Below, one piece after another: positions 38,189 to 46,736 of a stretch of 64,000 nucleotides of DNA. How positions within the stretch are numbered: position 1 is the first letter of the stretch; the number at the start of each line of letters is the position of its first letter. Location: positions 1 through 64,000 of the forward strand of contig NZ_JBNATW010000006.1 in assembly GCF_049701175.1 (NCBI RefSeq), written 5' to 3'. A program made the position numbers and the translations under genes. The DNA is from Thermovenabulum sp049701175. GTDB lineage: Bacteria > Bacillota > Thermosediminibacteria > Thermosediminibacterales > Thermosediminibacteraceae. The notes below the pieces were generated by a model. That model did no database searches. It saw only the letters and a list, made by a program, of their open reading frames with translations, and was not told the DNA's origin.

Positions 38189-39532
38189 ATGAAAAAGAAC
38201 GGCCTCAGGGCCTTTTTTATTAAGCTTTTTTTCTCAGCAAAAATGGCGTGGCACGGGGTTGCGGCAAAGCCCCTCAGAACCTTTTTGACGGTGCTCGGGA
38301 TTGCAATTGGTGTAGCATCTGTAATAAGCCTTATGGGAATAGGCGAAGGGGCGCGCCTTGAAGTCTTAAAGCAATTTGAAAGCCTCGGCTCAAATGTTAT
38401 AGTGATAAAAGCTCAGGACCCTAAGGTGGAATTCAGCCCTGATGAAGCTTTTGAGCTTAAAGAAAGGGTAAGCGGTATTAAATATGCGACGCCTATTATT
38501 AAGACAAAGGCGATAATGCGCTGGAGAAGGGCGAGGGGCGAAGTGGACATACTCGGTGCGGGAAGCGAGTATTATAAGGTAAGGGATTATAAGGTAATTA
38601 CGGGACATTTTTTTACCGAATGGCATGTAAAAGAAAGGGCAAAGGTAGCGGTTTTGGGATACAACTTGGGGAAAAGCCTTCTAAACGGAAGGTCCCCGGT
38701 AGGGGCTACCTTTACTTTAAACAACGAGACCTACAGGGTGGTAGGGGTGCTTTCTAAAAAAGGCAATAGTCAGGAGGGACTGGATGACCTCATAATAATC
38801 CCCTATACAACAGCTCTTAAAATAGCGGAGAAAAGGACCGTTGACGAGATATGGATAAAGGCGGATTCCGCAAAAAGTGCGGACCTTGCCATAGCTCAGC
38901 TCGGGAGGATTTACAGGAGAAAGCTCGGGATTGACCTGAAAGCCCCTAAGATAAATCCGGAAAATCAAAACAAAGAATGGCAGGGAGAAAAGGGGAAGCT
39001 ACCAAATCCCGAAAGTGCTGAAAATCCTACAACTCCTACAGAAAAGCCGGAAAACAATAAAAATACCACCAGCGATATAATAGCTGGTAAAGAATTAATA
39101 ACAATAACTAATATGAACAACCTCATCGAAGAAGCGGATAAGGCAAACAGGGTAATGACCCTTCTTCTTGCGGGGATTGCGTCTGTATCCCTTCTCGTAG
39201 GCGGGCTCGGCATAATGAATATAATGCTCGTTGCCGTATCGGAAAGGATTTCCGAGATAGGTTTAAAGCGGGCCCTCGGAGCAAAAAAATCGGACCTTTT
39301 ATTGCAGTTTATCTTAGAAAGCGTGATTTTGAGCCTGCTCGGCGCCGTAGCGGGGATACTCGCGGGTATATGGGGAGTGAAGATTTTTACTACTTACGGG
39401 CTTTACGCCGTAGTAAGCATTAATGCTCTAAAGGTTTCAACCTTTGTTGCCCTCGGCTGCGGGCTAATATTTGGCGTATACCCCGCATACCTTGCGTCTT
39501 CTGTACCGCCGGTAGAGGCCCTGAGAAGATAG
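38189..39532 (+). CDS. MacB-like ABC transporter permease (FtsX domain)
   Basis: 447 residues. N-terminal helix followed by GVASVISLMGIGEGARLEVL (typical MacB_PCD start), a large extracellular domain including a Pro/Asn/Glu-rich insertion (about 275-310), and three C-terminal helices of the FtsX domain with GGLGIMNIMLVAVSERISEI and GLKRALGAKKSDLL. The start is ATG 38189 with GAGGTG upstream; earlier in-frame codons overlap the adaptor gene. Partner of the two preceding genes. Confidence 0.93.
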   Translation: MKKNGLRAFFIKLFFSAKMAWHGVAAKPLRTFLTVLGIAIGVASVISLMGIGEGARLEVLKQFESLGSNVIVIKAQDPKVEFSPDEAFELKERVSGIKYATPIIKTKAIMRWRRARGEVDILGAGSEYYKVRDYKVITGHFFTEWHVKERAKVAVLGYNLGKSLLNGRSPVGATFTLNNETYRVVGVLSKKGNSQEGLDDLIIIPYTTALKIAEKRTVDEIWIKADSAKSADLAIAQLGRIYRRKLGIDLKAPKINPENQNKEWQGEKGKLPNPESAENPTTPTEKPENNKNTTSDIIAGKELITITNMNNLIEEADKANRVMTLLLAGIASVSLLVGGLGIMNIMLVAVSERISEIGLKRALGAKKSDLLLQFILESVILSLLGAVAGILAGIWGVKIFTTYGLYAVVSINALKVSTFVALGCGLIFGVYPAYLASSVPPVEALRR

Positions 39533-39545
39533 TAATCCAGCGGGC

Positions 39546-39971
39546 TCATTTTAATCCCTCCAGTATCATTTCTACAGCTCTTTTATATTGTGGGTATACC
39601 TCTTTATATTTCAGGCTTACTTTTTCTATCAAATCGGTTACAGCATCTTCATCCTTAACCAATACGGGCAATCCATTTCTTAAAATGTTGAAGGCAATTA
39701 TGGTGTTAGAGTGGTTCACCGAACGGATGTCAAAGGGATGCCCTTCAAAATTTAAAAGCTTTAAGTATAATGTTTCAATAATATCCTCCGCTTTTTCTTC
39801 GTCTACGAAATCATAAAAAATAATTCCTATGTCTATGTCGCTGTCGGGGCGCATTAAATCGAGGCTTGAGCCGAAAAGGTAGACGCCCGCTATTTCATCA
39901 AAGGAAGAAAGTTTTTGGATTATATATGCTTTTAACTTATCCAAATCGATTTTTACCAAATCCCTCGGCAT
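39546..39971 (-). CDS. MNT-type nucleotidyltransferase domain protein
   Basis: 141 residues with the minimal nucleotidyltransferase motif VYLFGSSLDLMRPDSDIDIG (GS followed by DxD), as in MntA antitoxins that AMPylate HepT toxins. No HepT (HEPN) gene is adjacent on either side, so it is an orphan or acts alone. One of few minus-strand genes here. Function is inferred only from the fold. Confidence 0.8.
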   Translation of the reverse strand: MPRDLVKIDLDKLKAYIIQKLSSFDEIAGVYLFGSSLDLMRPDSDIDIGIIFYDFVDEEKAEDIIETLYLKLLNFEGHPFDIRSVNHSNTIIAFNILRNGLPVLVKDEDAVTDLIEKVSLKYKEVYPQYKRAVEMILEGLK

Positions 39972-40142
39972 TTATAGCACCGTCCTTTAAAACTTCGTTA
40001 TTTATAAATTACCACAATTTTTATATAATTAAAAGCATTATATTGCCAAAAAATGTTTTTGGGGTAAAGTATTTTTTGTATTAAAATAATGTTAGCAAAG
40101 GGAGAGTATATTAGTTATAAAAATTTTTAAGAAGGTGTAAGA

Positions 40143-41402
40143 ATGAGCTATTTTGTTGTGACGGGGCTATTTTCATACTTGGTCGGGGGATTTTTCGTAT
40201 TCAAAAAAAGGGAAACTTTTACTCAAATAGTGGAATTTTTAAAAGGCTATCTTACAATGTTTTTTGCAGGGCTTTACCTTCATTCAGGGCTCACTTATCT
40301 TTTTTCTTCAATGGGAGTCTTAGCAGGGCACACGCGCCCTTTTTTTAAGGGCTTTAGAGGGGATACAACCGAGGCTCTTGCCCTGGGCATCATCTTTTAT
40401 TTGTCGTGGAAGATGGGGCTTATACTCTTTTTCTTTTTCCTTGTTCTAAAGCAATTTGGGGAAGATTACGACGATGCGGTTTTTATTACCTCTCTTTTGA
40501 TACCCATTATATGCTTTAGATTTTTCAGAACGGATTCCTTTAACATAATTTGTATAATCATTTTTGTCCAGCTTGCGATACAGTTTTGGCCCGATTACTT
40601 GGAAAAAAGGATAAAGTCAGCTTTTATAAATAAAACAGTGCTTGGGCTTGCGGTATTTTTTATCATTGCCCTGTTTTTCTTTAATAAATACGTCTACAAA
40701 GGTTTTGGAATGCAAAAGGATTTGATAAGGCACGGTCCGGGACAATTTAAATATGTGGCAATTACCTTTGACGACGGGCCGGACCCCCTTTATACACCTG
40801 AAATTTTGGACATACTGCTGGAAAAAAGGGTGCCGGCGACCTTTTTCCTTATTGGCAAGAATGTGGAAAGTTATCCTGATATAGCTAGAAGGATAGTAAA
40901 GGAAGGGCACTCGGTGGGGAACCACACCTACAGCCACAAAAGCCTAATACCCCTTTCTGCGAAAGGGCAGGAGGATGAGATAAAAAAATGCGAAAAGGCC
41001 ATTGAAGAGGTGACGGGTGTAAGGCCTTTGCTCTTTAGGCCGCCGAGGGGAGTATATACCTCTTTTGCAAGGAAGCTTTTAAAGGACGAAAGGTATACCA
41101 TCGTTTTGTGGGACGTAAGCGCCATGGACTGGGCGGAGCTTCCGCCGGATAAGATTGTGGAAAGGGTGGTTTCCAATGTAAAACCCGGGTCCATAATCCT
41201 CTTTCACGATTCCGGAGATTTGGTGACCTTTAAAGGTGGTAACAGAACATCGACAGTTCAGGCACTTCCCAGGGTAATAGATGAGCTGAAAAAACAGGGT
41301 TATGAATTTGTGACGATTGATCAGATGATATTCCTTTCGGAACTTATGGAAACGGAGGAAAGGCTTGATGAGAATAAGAACGGCGGTTTTGAAGGACGTT
41401 GA
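40143..41402 (+). CDS. Membrane protein: PlsY-like N-terminal domain fused to polysaccharide deacetylase
   Basis: 419 residues. Residues about 1-185 hold five or six hydrophobic helices; the segment GVLAGHTRPFFKGFRGDTTE (about 58-77) resembles the third motif of the acyltransferase PlsY (GHxxPVFxxFKGGKG), but the GGKG phosphate loop is lost. From about 205 there is a complete NodB deacetylase: TFDDGPDP, HTYSH, RPPRG, WDVSAMDW, ILFHDSG. The catalytic domain should face the outside and act on peptidoglycan or another amino-sugar polymer. A GNAT acetyltransferase gene overlaps its 3' end. Confidence 0.85.
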   Translation: MSYFVVTGLFSYLVGGFFVFKKRETFTQIVEFLKGYLTMFFAGLYLHSGLTYLFSSMGVLAGHTRPFFKGFRGDTTEALALGIIFYLSWKMGLILFFFFLVLKQFGEDYDDAVFITSLLIPIICFRFFRTDSFNIICIIIFVQLAIQFWPDYLEKRIKSAFINKTVLGLAVFFIIALFFFNKYVYKGFGMQKDLIRHGPGQFKYVAITFDDGPDPLYTPEILDILLEKRVPATFFLIGKNVESYPDIARRIVKEGHSVGNHTYSHKSLIPLSAKGQEDEIKKCEKAIEEVTGVRPLLFRPPRGVYTSFARKLLKDERYTIVLWDVSAMDWAELPPDKIVERVVSNVKPGSIILFHDSGDLVTFKGGNRTSTVQALPRVIDELKKQGYEFVTIDQMIFLSELMETEERLDENKNGGFEGR

Positions 41403-41979
41403 ATCCATAGCTGAAGTATTTTTGAAGGCCTTTGAAGGAAGCATAAAATTTTTTACACCCATAACATCGGGCATAAAAAGGGCCTTTTGTGCCCTTTTTA
41501 CCCTTCTGATTTGCACCTTCAAAGAAGGCGTAATGGTTGCCGAGGAGGAAAATAAAATTGTTGGTTATATAGTAATGGCGGACAATGTGAAAAGATTGTG
41601 GAAAGAAGCTTTTTTATCCGGCTTTATTTTTAAATTTATAATAAACTACTTTAGGGGGGATTACGGAGTAAAGATAAAAGACGCCCTCAGGATAGTTTTT
41701 AACAAGTTATTCTTCTTAAGGTTTGAAGTAAATACCGCTTCATCGGCCCAGCTTTTATCTATCGGGGTGCTGCCCGAGTGTCACGGGAAAGGCATAGGAA
41801 AGGCGCTTTTAGAAAAGGGGATGGAGTATATAAGGAAAAAGGGGATAAAAAGGGTAAAGCTTGAGGTGAGGCCCAACAATACATCTGCGGTAAAACTATA
41901 TGAAAGGTTTGGGTTTAAGGTAAAAGGGAGGACAAGGGACCTTCAGGGAGAATGGCTCATAATGGTGTGGGAAGGTTAA
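41368..41979 (+). CDS. GNAT-family N-acetyltransferase
   Basis: 203 residues. The C-terminal GNAT core has the acetyl-CoA loop SIGVLPECHGKGIGKALLEK (about 129-148) and LEVRPNNTSAVKLYERFGF. The N-terminal half has a hydrophobic or amphipathic stretch. The ATG at 41368 (GAGGAAAGG upstream) overlaps the deacetylase gene by 35 nt, indicating coupling. Substrate unknown. It meets the DUF503 gene tail to tail with a 4-nt overlap. Confidence 0.85.
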   Translation: MRIRTAVLKDVESIAEVFLKAFEGSIKFFTPITSGIKRAFCALFTLLICTFKEGVMVAEEENKIVGYIVMADNVKRLWKEAFLSGFIFKFIINYFRGDYGVKIKDALRIVFNKLFFLRFEVNTASSAQLLSIGVLPECHGKGIGKALLEKGMEYIRKKGIKRVKLEVRPNNTSAVKLYERFGFKVKGRTRDLQGEWLIMVWEG

Positions 41980-42263
41980 AAGGAGAACACCTCCCTTTCG
42001 ATGTTCTGGACGAAAAACCTTCCATCCTCTTCTAAAAAATTTAAAGCGCTTTCTAACTGGCTTTCCGCATGGGCTTTGCTATTTGAAACGCAGCAGATGC
42101 CTATCACCGCAAAGCGAAGGTCGTCCTGCCTTTCTACTTCTGCTACCGAAAGGTTAAATTTGTTTTTCAGCCTTTCTACAACGCTTTTTACTATGGAGCG
42201 CTTATCCTTTAAGGAAAAGGTGTCCCCTAAGTAAATTTCCACCTTCAAAATCCCGACGTTCAT
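41976..42263 (-). CDS. DUF503 family protein (YlxP-like)
   Basis: 95 residues, start MNVGILKVEIYLGDTFSLKD, then KRSIVKSVVERLKNKFNLSV and AEVERQDDLRFAVIG: the DUF503/YlxP pattern. In other Firmicutes ylxP sits in the nusA-infB-rbfA cluster; here it stands alone on the minus strand, back to back with the PilX-like gene. The role is uncertain (possibly ribosome-related). Confidence 0.88.
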   Translation of the reverse strand: MNVGILKVEIYLGDTFSLKDKRSIVKSVVERLKNKFNLSVAEVERQDDLRFAVIGICCVSNSKAHAESQLESALNFLEEDGRFFVQNIEREVFSF

Positions 42264-42297
42264 ATATTACCATCCTTTCATAGAATGAGGCGAGATT

Positions 42298-43578
42298 ATG
42301 AGGCTTTATAAGTATTTTAATAAAGCTTTTAAAGAAAATAAAGGGGCAGTGCTCATTACGGTGCTTCTGGTGGGTTCCCTGCTTATTTTACTGAGCGTTG
42401 CCTTTTCGGAGTTTTCCCGAAGCGATTTAAAGGCTTCTCTTTATTATGAAAACAGGGTAAAGGCCCGCTACCTCGCGGAAGGTGGATTGAATAAGGCAAT
42501 ATATGAGTTAAAAAACAATCCTGAAAGGCTCGAGTATATAATTTCTTTAGCGAAGGGAAAAGCTAATGGGATTGTCTTTGACAGCTTAAGCATCGATGAA
42601 GGAGATTTAAAGGGGAATATAATTTTAAAAGCCTTATTGGAATCAGAGAATAGGCTAAAAATAATTTCAGAAGGGTCGGCGGGAAATTCTAAATTTACAG
42701 CTTATGCTTATTTAACCGTTATAAAAACCTATGAAGCCTTTCTAAAGTTGATTTTCGCATCTTCAGGTTTTTCCTTAAATGGCTCATCAAGGGTAGAGGG
42801 GGACATTGTTTTTCTCGGGGATGTGGATTTAAAAGGAAATTTTGAATTAAACGGCAATGTGTATTCAAAAGGGGATGTGGAACTTCAAGGAAGCGCATTG
42901 GTTACAAAAAGCATATTCTCCTTAGGAAATGTAAGCTTAGAAGGGAGCGCAGATGTATACGGTGATATTTATGCAAAGGGAGCAATAAATATAAGCGGGG
43001 CAGCTAATATTAGGGGGAAAAGCCATCCTTATTATCAGGGGAGCATAAATTTTCCACAGGATATGCCTAAGCTCGATTCTGATTTTTATAAAAGCAGAGC
43101 AACGGCAATTTACGAAGGCCCGTATAGTGTAACGACCCTTAGCTTAAATAACAACATAGTTTTTATAGATGATGAAATTGAAGAAGTGATAGATAATAAA
43201 GGCAATAGAAAAACAATCGTCCATGAAGGAGATTTTTCCGCAGATAATCTTCAGGGAAGCGGTGTTATATACGCAAAGGGGGATGTGGAGGTAAAAAATA
43301 TAACAGGAAATGATAACGGCATAATAATAATATCGGAAAAAAATATTACTGTAAAAAATGCGGGGAATGTAAAAAACGCCCTTTTATTTTCACCCAACGG
43401 CACAGTGGATATAGGAAATGCTGATTTTGAAGGCAGCATTGTAGCAAGGAATTTTTACTCTAATGGAAGTCCAGTTATTAAATACAGCGACGCCTTTTTA
43501 AATTTAAGCGATTACTTACCTCAACAAAACCCTCCCAAAATAAAAATTGATTATATAAAAAAGGAAGGGATATATTAA
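42298..43578 (+). CDS. PilX-like protein with polymer-forming beta-solenoid region
   Basis: 426 residues. The N-terminus KGAVLITVLLVGSLLILLSV followed by RYLAEGGLNKAIYELKNNPE is the PilX_N/prepilin-like pattern. Residues about 155-245 are bactofilin-like short repeats rich in G, D and N (VEGDIVFLGDVDLKGNFELN). The C-terminal part continues with similar repeats. Such proteins are usually minor pilins or secreted surface proteins. No other type IV pilus genes are nearby, which is unusual. Gene ends in a terminator shared with the convergent MFS gene. Confidence 0.75.
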   Translation: MRLYKYFNKAFKENKGAVLITVLLVGSLLILLSVAFSEFSRSDLKASLYYENRVKARYLAEGGLNKAIYELKNNPERLEYIISLAKGKANGIVFDSLSIDEGDLKGNIILKALLESENRLKIISEGSAGNSKFTAYAYLTVIKTYEAFLKLIFASSGFSLNGSSRVEGDIVFLGDVDLKGNFELNGNVYSKGDVELQGSALVTKSIFSLGNVSLEGSADVYGDIYAKGAINISGAANIRGKSHPYYQGSINFPQDMPKLDSDFYKSRATAIYEGPYSVTTLSLNNNIVFIDDEIEEVIDNKGNRKTIVHEGDFSADNLQGSGVIYAKGDVEVKNITGNDNGIIIISEKNITVKNAGNVKNALLFSPNGTVDIGNADFEGSIVARNFYSNGSPVIKYSDAFLNLSDYLPQQNPPKIKIDYIKKEGIY

Positions 43579-43600
43579 GAATTCCCTTCCTTTTTTTCTT
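43561..43600. terminator. Bidirectional terminator between PilX-like and MFS genes
   Basis: AAGGAAGGGA (43561-43570) and TTCCCTTCCTT (43582-43592) with T-runs on both strands. It overlaps the ends of both genes, whose stop codons overlap tail to tail by 4 nt. Confidence 0.8.
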
Positions 43601-44765
43601 CTTTTATGAAGAAGGAGAGCATGAATGCCAAAAGGAACATCAGACCCCCGCCGATGAAAGTAAAGGTTATTCCAAAACTGTCACCCAAAAATCCACCCAA
43701 GGTAGAGCCCATTATAAGTCCAATGGACATAAGCCCGTTGTAAACTCCAAAGGAACTTCCCTGATTTTCATTTGTCCCCGATTCTGCAATTAAGATGTTT
43801 CCAGCAATGGTTACTGCAGCATTAAAAAATCCGAAGAGGAACCTGATAAAAAAGAGAAAACCGAAGGAAGACGCGTATCCTTGTAGTACTGTTAAAAAAG
43901 CGCAGCCTGCAAGACCTATTTTGTATATTGCGGAAACCTTGTATTTTGTCCTGCCCAAAAAAGGTGAAGCAATAGCTGTAGATATACCTGTTATGGAAAA
44001 GACAAGGCCCGTATAAAGAGAGGCGTTCTCGGGGGAAATCCTATGCATCAAAAGGGTAACTGCAGGGAGTATACCCATTAAAGCGGCCTGCACGAAAATC
44101 CCTACCGAGTAAACTATAAGGAGTTTTCTATTTTTGAAGGTTTCGACGATGCTTTGGGCAATGGATGACTTCGGCTTTACGATTTTCCCTTCTTTCACGT
44201 TGGTGACATAGGGAAGGGCGCCAGCGATTAAAAGGAGAATTCCCGTGAAGACCATGCTGCCCCTTATCCCAAAAAGTTTTGCTGAAATTCCTCCTATGAG
44301 TGGCCCCGTAATGGCGCCCACTGCGGATGCGGCATTTATGATTCCCAGATTGTAGCTTAAATTTTCGGGGGAGCTTGTGGATGCCACAAAGGTAATAGCA
44401 GCGGGTATGTATCCTGAGAATGTGCCGTTTAACGCCCTGAGCACCACGAGTTCCATCGGTGTTTTTGCCCTTGCCATTAAGAAGTAGATGACGCTCATCC
44501 CGAGGCCTGCCCGCGCCATCATGGGCTTTTTTCCATACCTGTCGGAAATTGCACCCCATATTGGGGACATTATGCCAAACATTAAGGAGTGTATTGAGTA
44601 TATTAGGCTTGACCACATGGCTATGTTTTGGGTGACCCCCATGTCCAAGAGGAGGTCGGGCAGAAAGGGGGTTATGGAAGAAAAGGCTATTTGAGCTATA
44701 AAGACACCGAAAGAAAGAAGATATAGATTTTTATCGAATTTTGAAAAAATGAAATTAAAATTCAT
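43575..44765 (-). CDS. MFS transporter
   Basis: 396 residues with about 12 transmembrane helices. Motif A-like loop GAISDRYGKKPMMARAGLG between helices 2 and 3, and motif C-like GAITGPLIGG in helix 5, typical of drug-efflux (DHA1/TetA-like) transporters. The substrate cannot be read. RBS GGGGGC upstream on the minus strand. Confidence 0.88.
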   Translation of the reverse strand: MNFNFIFSKFDKNLYLLSFGVFIAQIAFSSITPFLPDLLLDMGVTQNIAMWSSLIYSIHSLMFGIMSPIWGAISDRYGKKPMMARAGLGMSVIYFLMARAKTPMELVVLRALNGTFSGYIPAAITFVASTSSPENLSYNLGIINAASAVGAITGPLIGGISAKLFGIRGSMVFTGILLLIAGALPYVTNVKEGKIVKPKSSIAQSIVETFKNRKLLIVYSVGIFVQAALMGILPAVTLLMHRISPENASLYTGLVFSITGISTAIASPFLGRTKYKVSAIYKIGLAGCAFLTVLQGYASSFGFLFFIRFLFGFFNAAVTIAGNILIAESGTNENQGSSFGVYNGLMSIGLIMGSTLGGFLGDSFGITFTFIGGGLMFLLAFMLSFFIKEEKKEGNS

Positions 44766-45069
44766 TTTAAAAAAGCCCCCAACAAATATAAATTTTATAT
44801 TAGTTAAAATTATTTTCTAAGCTTGAAGCACTTGATAATTTAATAATTAAAGTATGACAAAAAAAGGTAATTTATTTAATGCTTCATAAAAAATTAATTT
44901 AAAATATCAATAAAAAATTAATAATAAATAAACAAAATAAATCCTATATTAATTATAATATATAAACTCCAAAAAGCTCATTAAAATTCCAAAATTTTAT
45001 ATTGTAGCTAAAAATCCATCGTGTTGACAAAAGGGATTTTTTTATGCTATACTTTGAATAGCCATTTGT
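44766..45069. other. AT-rich intergenic region upstream of the tRNA cluster
   Basis: About 300 bp of very AT-rich sequence between the MFS start and the first tRNA. Apart from the tRNA promoter near its right end (45024-45053) I see no gene or structured RNA. Confidence 0.6.
45024..45053 (+). promoter_or_regulatory. SigA promoter of the tRNA/tadA cluster
   Basis: TTGACA (45024-45029), 18-bp spacer, extended -10 TGCTATACT (45045-45053), 17 nt before tRNA-Ser. Confidence 0.8.
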
Positions 45070-45156
45070 GGAGGGGTGTCCGAGTGGTTTAAGGAGCTGG
45101 TCTTGAAAACCAGTGCCCCAAAAGGGCCGGGGGTTCGAATCCCTCCCCCTCTGCCA
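45070..45156 (+). tRNA. tRNA-Ser (anticodon TGA)
   Basis: Complete type II tRNA with long variable arm (GCCCC/GGGC region), anticodon loop CTTGAAA in stem CTGGT/ACCAG, T-loop GGTTCGAATCC and encoded CCA. Reads TCA and probably other TCN codons. Confidence 0.95.
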
Positions 45157-45166
45157 TAGAAAACGG

Positions 45167-45262
45167 GGAGAGATGGCCGAGAAGGTCGAAGGCGGTCGCC
45201 TGCTAAGCGACTATACGGACCTAAAATCCGTATCGCGGGTTCGAATCCCGCTCTCTCCGCCA
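45167..45262 (+). tRNA. tRNA-Ser (anticodon GCT)
   Basis: Acceptor GGAGAGA/TCTCTCC, anticodon loop CTGCTAA in stem GTCGC/GCGAC, long variable arm (ACGGA/TCCGT), T-loop GGTTCGAATCC, encoded CCA. Confidence 0.95.
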
Positions 45263-45269
45263 TTTACAT

Positions 45270-45346
<77 letters not shown>

Positions 45347-45364
45347 TTATACGTTTTCTTACAT

Positions 45365-45441
45365 GCGCCCGTAGCTCAGGAGGAAAGAGCAGCGGTTTCC
45401 TAAACCGCGTGCCGGGGGTTCGAGTCCTCCCGGGCGCACCA
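45365..45441 (+). tRNA. tRNA-Arg (anticodon CCT)
   Basis: Acceptor GCGCCCG/CGGGCGC, anticodon loop TTCCTAA in stem GCGGT/ACCGC, T-loop GGTTCGAGTCC, encoded CCA. Reads AGG, one of the favoured Arg codons of this genome. Confidence 0.95.
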
Positions 45442-45464
45442 TTTTATTTAGGTGGAAATGGATA

Positions 45465-45920
45465 ATGGAAAAAGTCCACGAAGCTTTCATGCGCGAGGCT
45501 TTGAAGGAAGCAAGAAAAGCCTTTGAAGGAGATGAAGTGCCCGTAGGAGCTGTAATAGTAAAGGACGGCGAAATCATCGCAAGAGGAAGAAACAGACGCG
45601 AGAGCCTTCAGGATGCTACCGCCCATGCGGAGATTATAGCGATAAAAGAGGCGTGCGAAAGGCTCAAAAGCTGGAGGCTTTCGGGGTGCACCTTGTACGT
45701 CACTCTGGAGCCCTGTCCCATGTGTGCGGGAGCTGTTATACTTTCAAGGATAGACAGAGTAGTTTTTGGTGCATACGATCCAAAAAGCGGATGTGCCGGA
45801 AGCGTAATGGATCTTTTTTCTTGCGATAAATTCAACCATCATCCCGAGATAATAGGTGGAGTTTTAGAAGAAGAATGCGCAAGATTATTAAAGGAATTTT
45901 TTAAGAAAAAAAGGATCTGA
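45465..45920 (+). CDS. tadA: tRNA-specific adenosine deaminase
   Basis: Deaminates the wobble adenosine of tRNA-Arg(ACG) to inosine. 151 residues with the zinc motifs HAEIIAIKEA (HAE, about residue 54) and TLEPCPMCAGAV (PCxxC, about 85). The N-terminal MREALKEARKAF is typical. It is embedded in the tRNA cluster, between tRNA-Arg(CCT) and tRNA-Ser(CGA), probably in the same transcript. In B. subtilis tadA precedes the SRP RNA and dnaX; here about 5 kb of extra genes separate them. Confidence 0.95.
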   Translation: MEKVHEAFMREALKEARKAFEGDEVPVGAVIVKDGEIIARGRNRRESLQDATAHAEIIAIKEACERLKSWRLSGCTLYVTLEPCPMCAGAVILSRIDRVVFGAYDPKSGCAGSVMDLFSCDKFNHHPEIIGGVLEEECARLLKEFFKKKRI

Positions 45921-45923
45921 GGT

Positions 45924-46017
45924 GGAGAGATGGCCGAGAGGTCGAAGGCGCTCGACTCGAAATCGAGTAGGCGGCCTAAAAGCCGTCTCGTGAGTTCGAA
46001 TCTCACTCTCTCCGCCA
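45924..46017 (+). tRNA. tRNA-Ser (anticodon CGA)
   Basis: Acceptor GGAGAGA/TCTCTCC, anticodon loop CTCGAAA in stem CTCGA/TCGAG, long variable arm, encoded CCA. It starts 3 nt after the tadA stop codon. Confidence 0.95.
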
Positions 46018-46171
46018 TAAGAAAATGAACACAATAAAAAAAGAGCAAAATAATAAATATAAAAGTAATAGCTATAATATGAAAATAAAAAAATTATTTA
46101 TGCATCATGTAAATAATCATTTTAAAATAAATTCTATGTAGAAAATAGATTAAAAAAAGGAAATTTTTCGC

Positions 46172-46266
46172 GGAGAGATGGCTGAGAGGTCGAAGGCGCT
46201 CGACTGGAAATCGAGTAGACGGGTGTTAAGCCCGTCTCGCGGGTTCGAATCCCGCTCTCTCCGCCA
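46172..46266 (+). tRNA. tRNA-Ser (anticodon GGA)
   Basis: Same body as the preceding tRNA-Ser(CGA), anticodon loop CTGGAAA, variable arm GACGGG/CCCGTC, encoded CCA. 154 bp of AT-rich sequence with no gene separates it from tRNA-Ser(CGA). Confidence 0.95.
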
Positions 46267-46736
46267 TTATTATTGGGTTTGAAGGATCAAGGGATAAGGA
46301 TTAAGGGAGATAATTTTTGACATATTTTTAAAAGAATCATACATACAAAAAATATTGATTTTTTAGTCCACATGACCGCATTCCATGCTTATTATTGAGG
46401 AAGAAGGAGTGTGGTCTTTTTAGTGTCAAAGCTACCGGATAAGGCGGTCTCTAATGAAACAGTTAAGTTAACATAAAAAATTTCCCAATGTTATTTGGGG
46501 GAAAATCGTTGCAAAATATGGGAATTCCTTCTTGCAAAAAATAAAAAAAGTAATTTCTAATTATTTTTCAACTTTTTCCTTAATTCGATTTGTTTTCGAA
46601 AAATTTGTCTAAAAAGTTTATCCCTTGTTGTTTCTAAGATGTTAGAATAGGTGTATTTATAATAGGAAGAAGAATTGTCAAATGCATGATGATAGTTATA
46701 ACTTATTCTACCATTTAAGGTTATTACTTCTCCATC
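46267..46736. other. 470-bp intergenic region with isolated promoter and minus-strand terminator
   Basis: No confident gene. A promoter-like TTGACA-17 bp-TACATA lies at 46317-46345 on the plus strand. It is followed by a 17-codon reading frame starting GTG at 46421 (MSKLPDKAVSNETVKLT) that I do not recognise. A hairpin TTTCCCAA/TTTGGGGGAAA at about 46481-46503 followed by T-rich sequence on the minus strand could terminate the HD-GYP gene. Confidence 0.4.

Noticed and set aside
45042..45263. Minus-strand open frame with the look of a protein (AERAGFEPAIRI)
   Set aside because: It is the antisense of two tRNA-Ser genes; such frames are a well-known annotation artefact. The same holds for frames antisense to the other tRNAs (45359-45577, 45839-46048).
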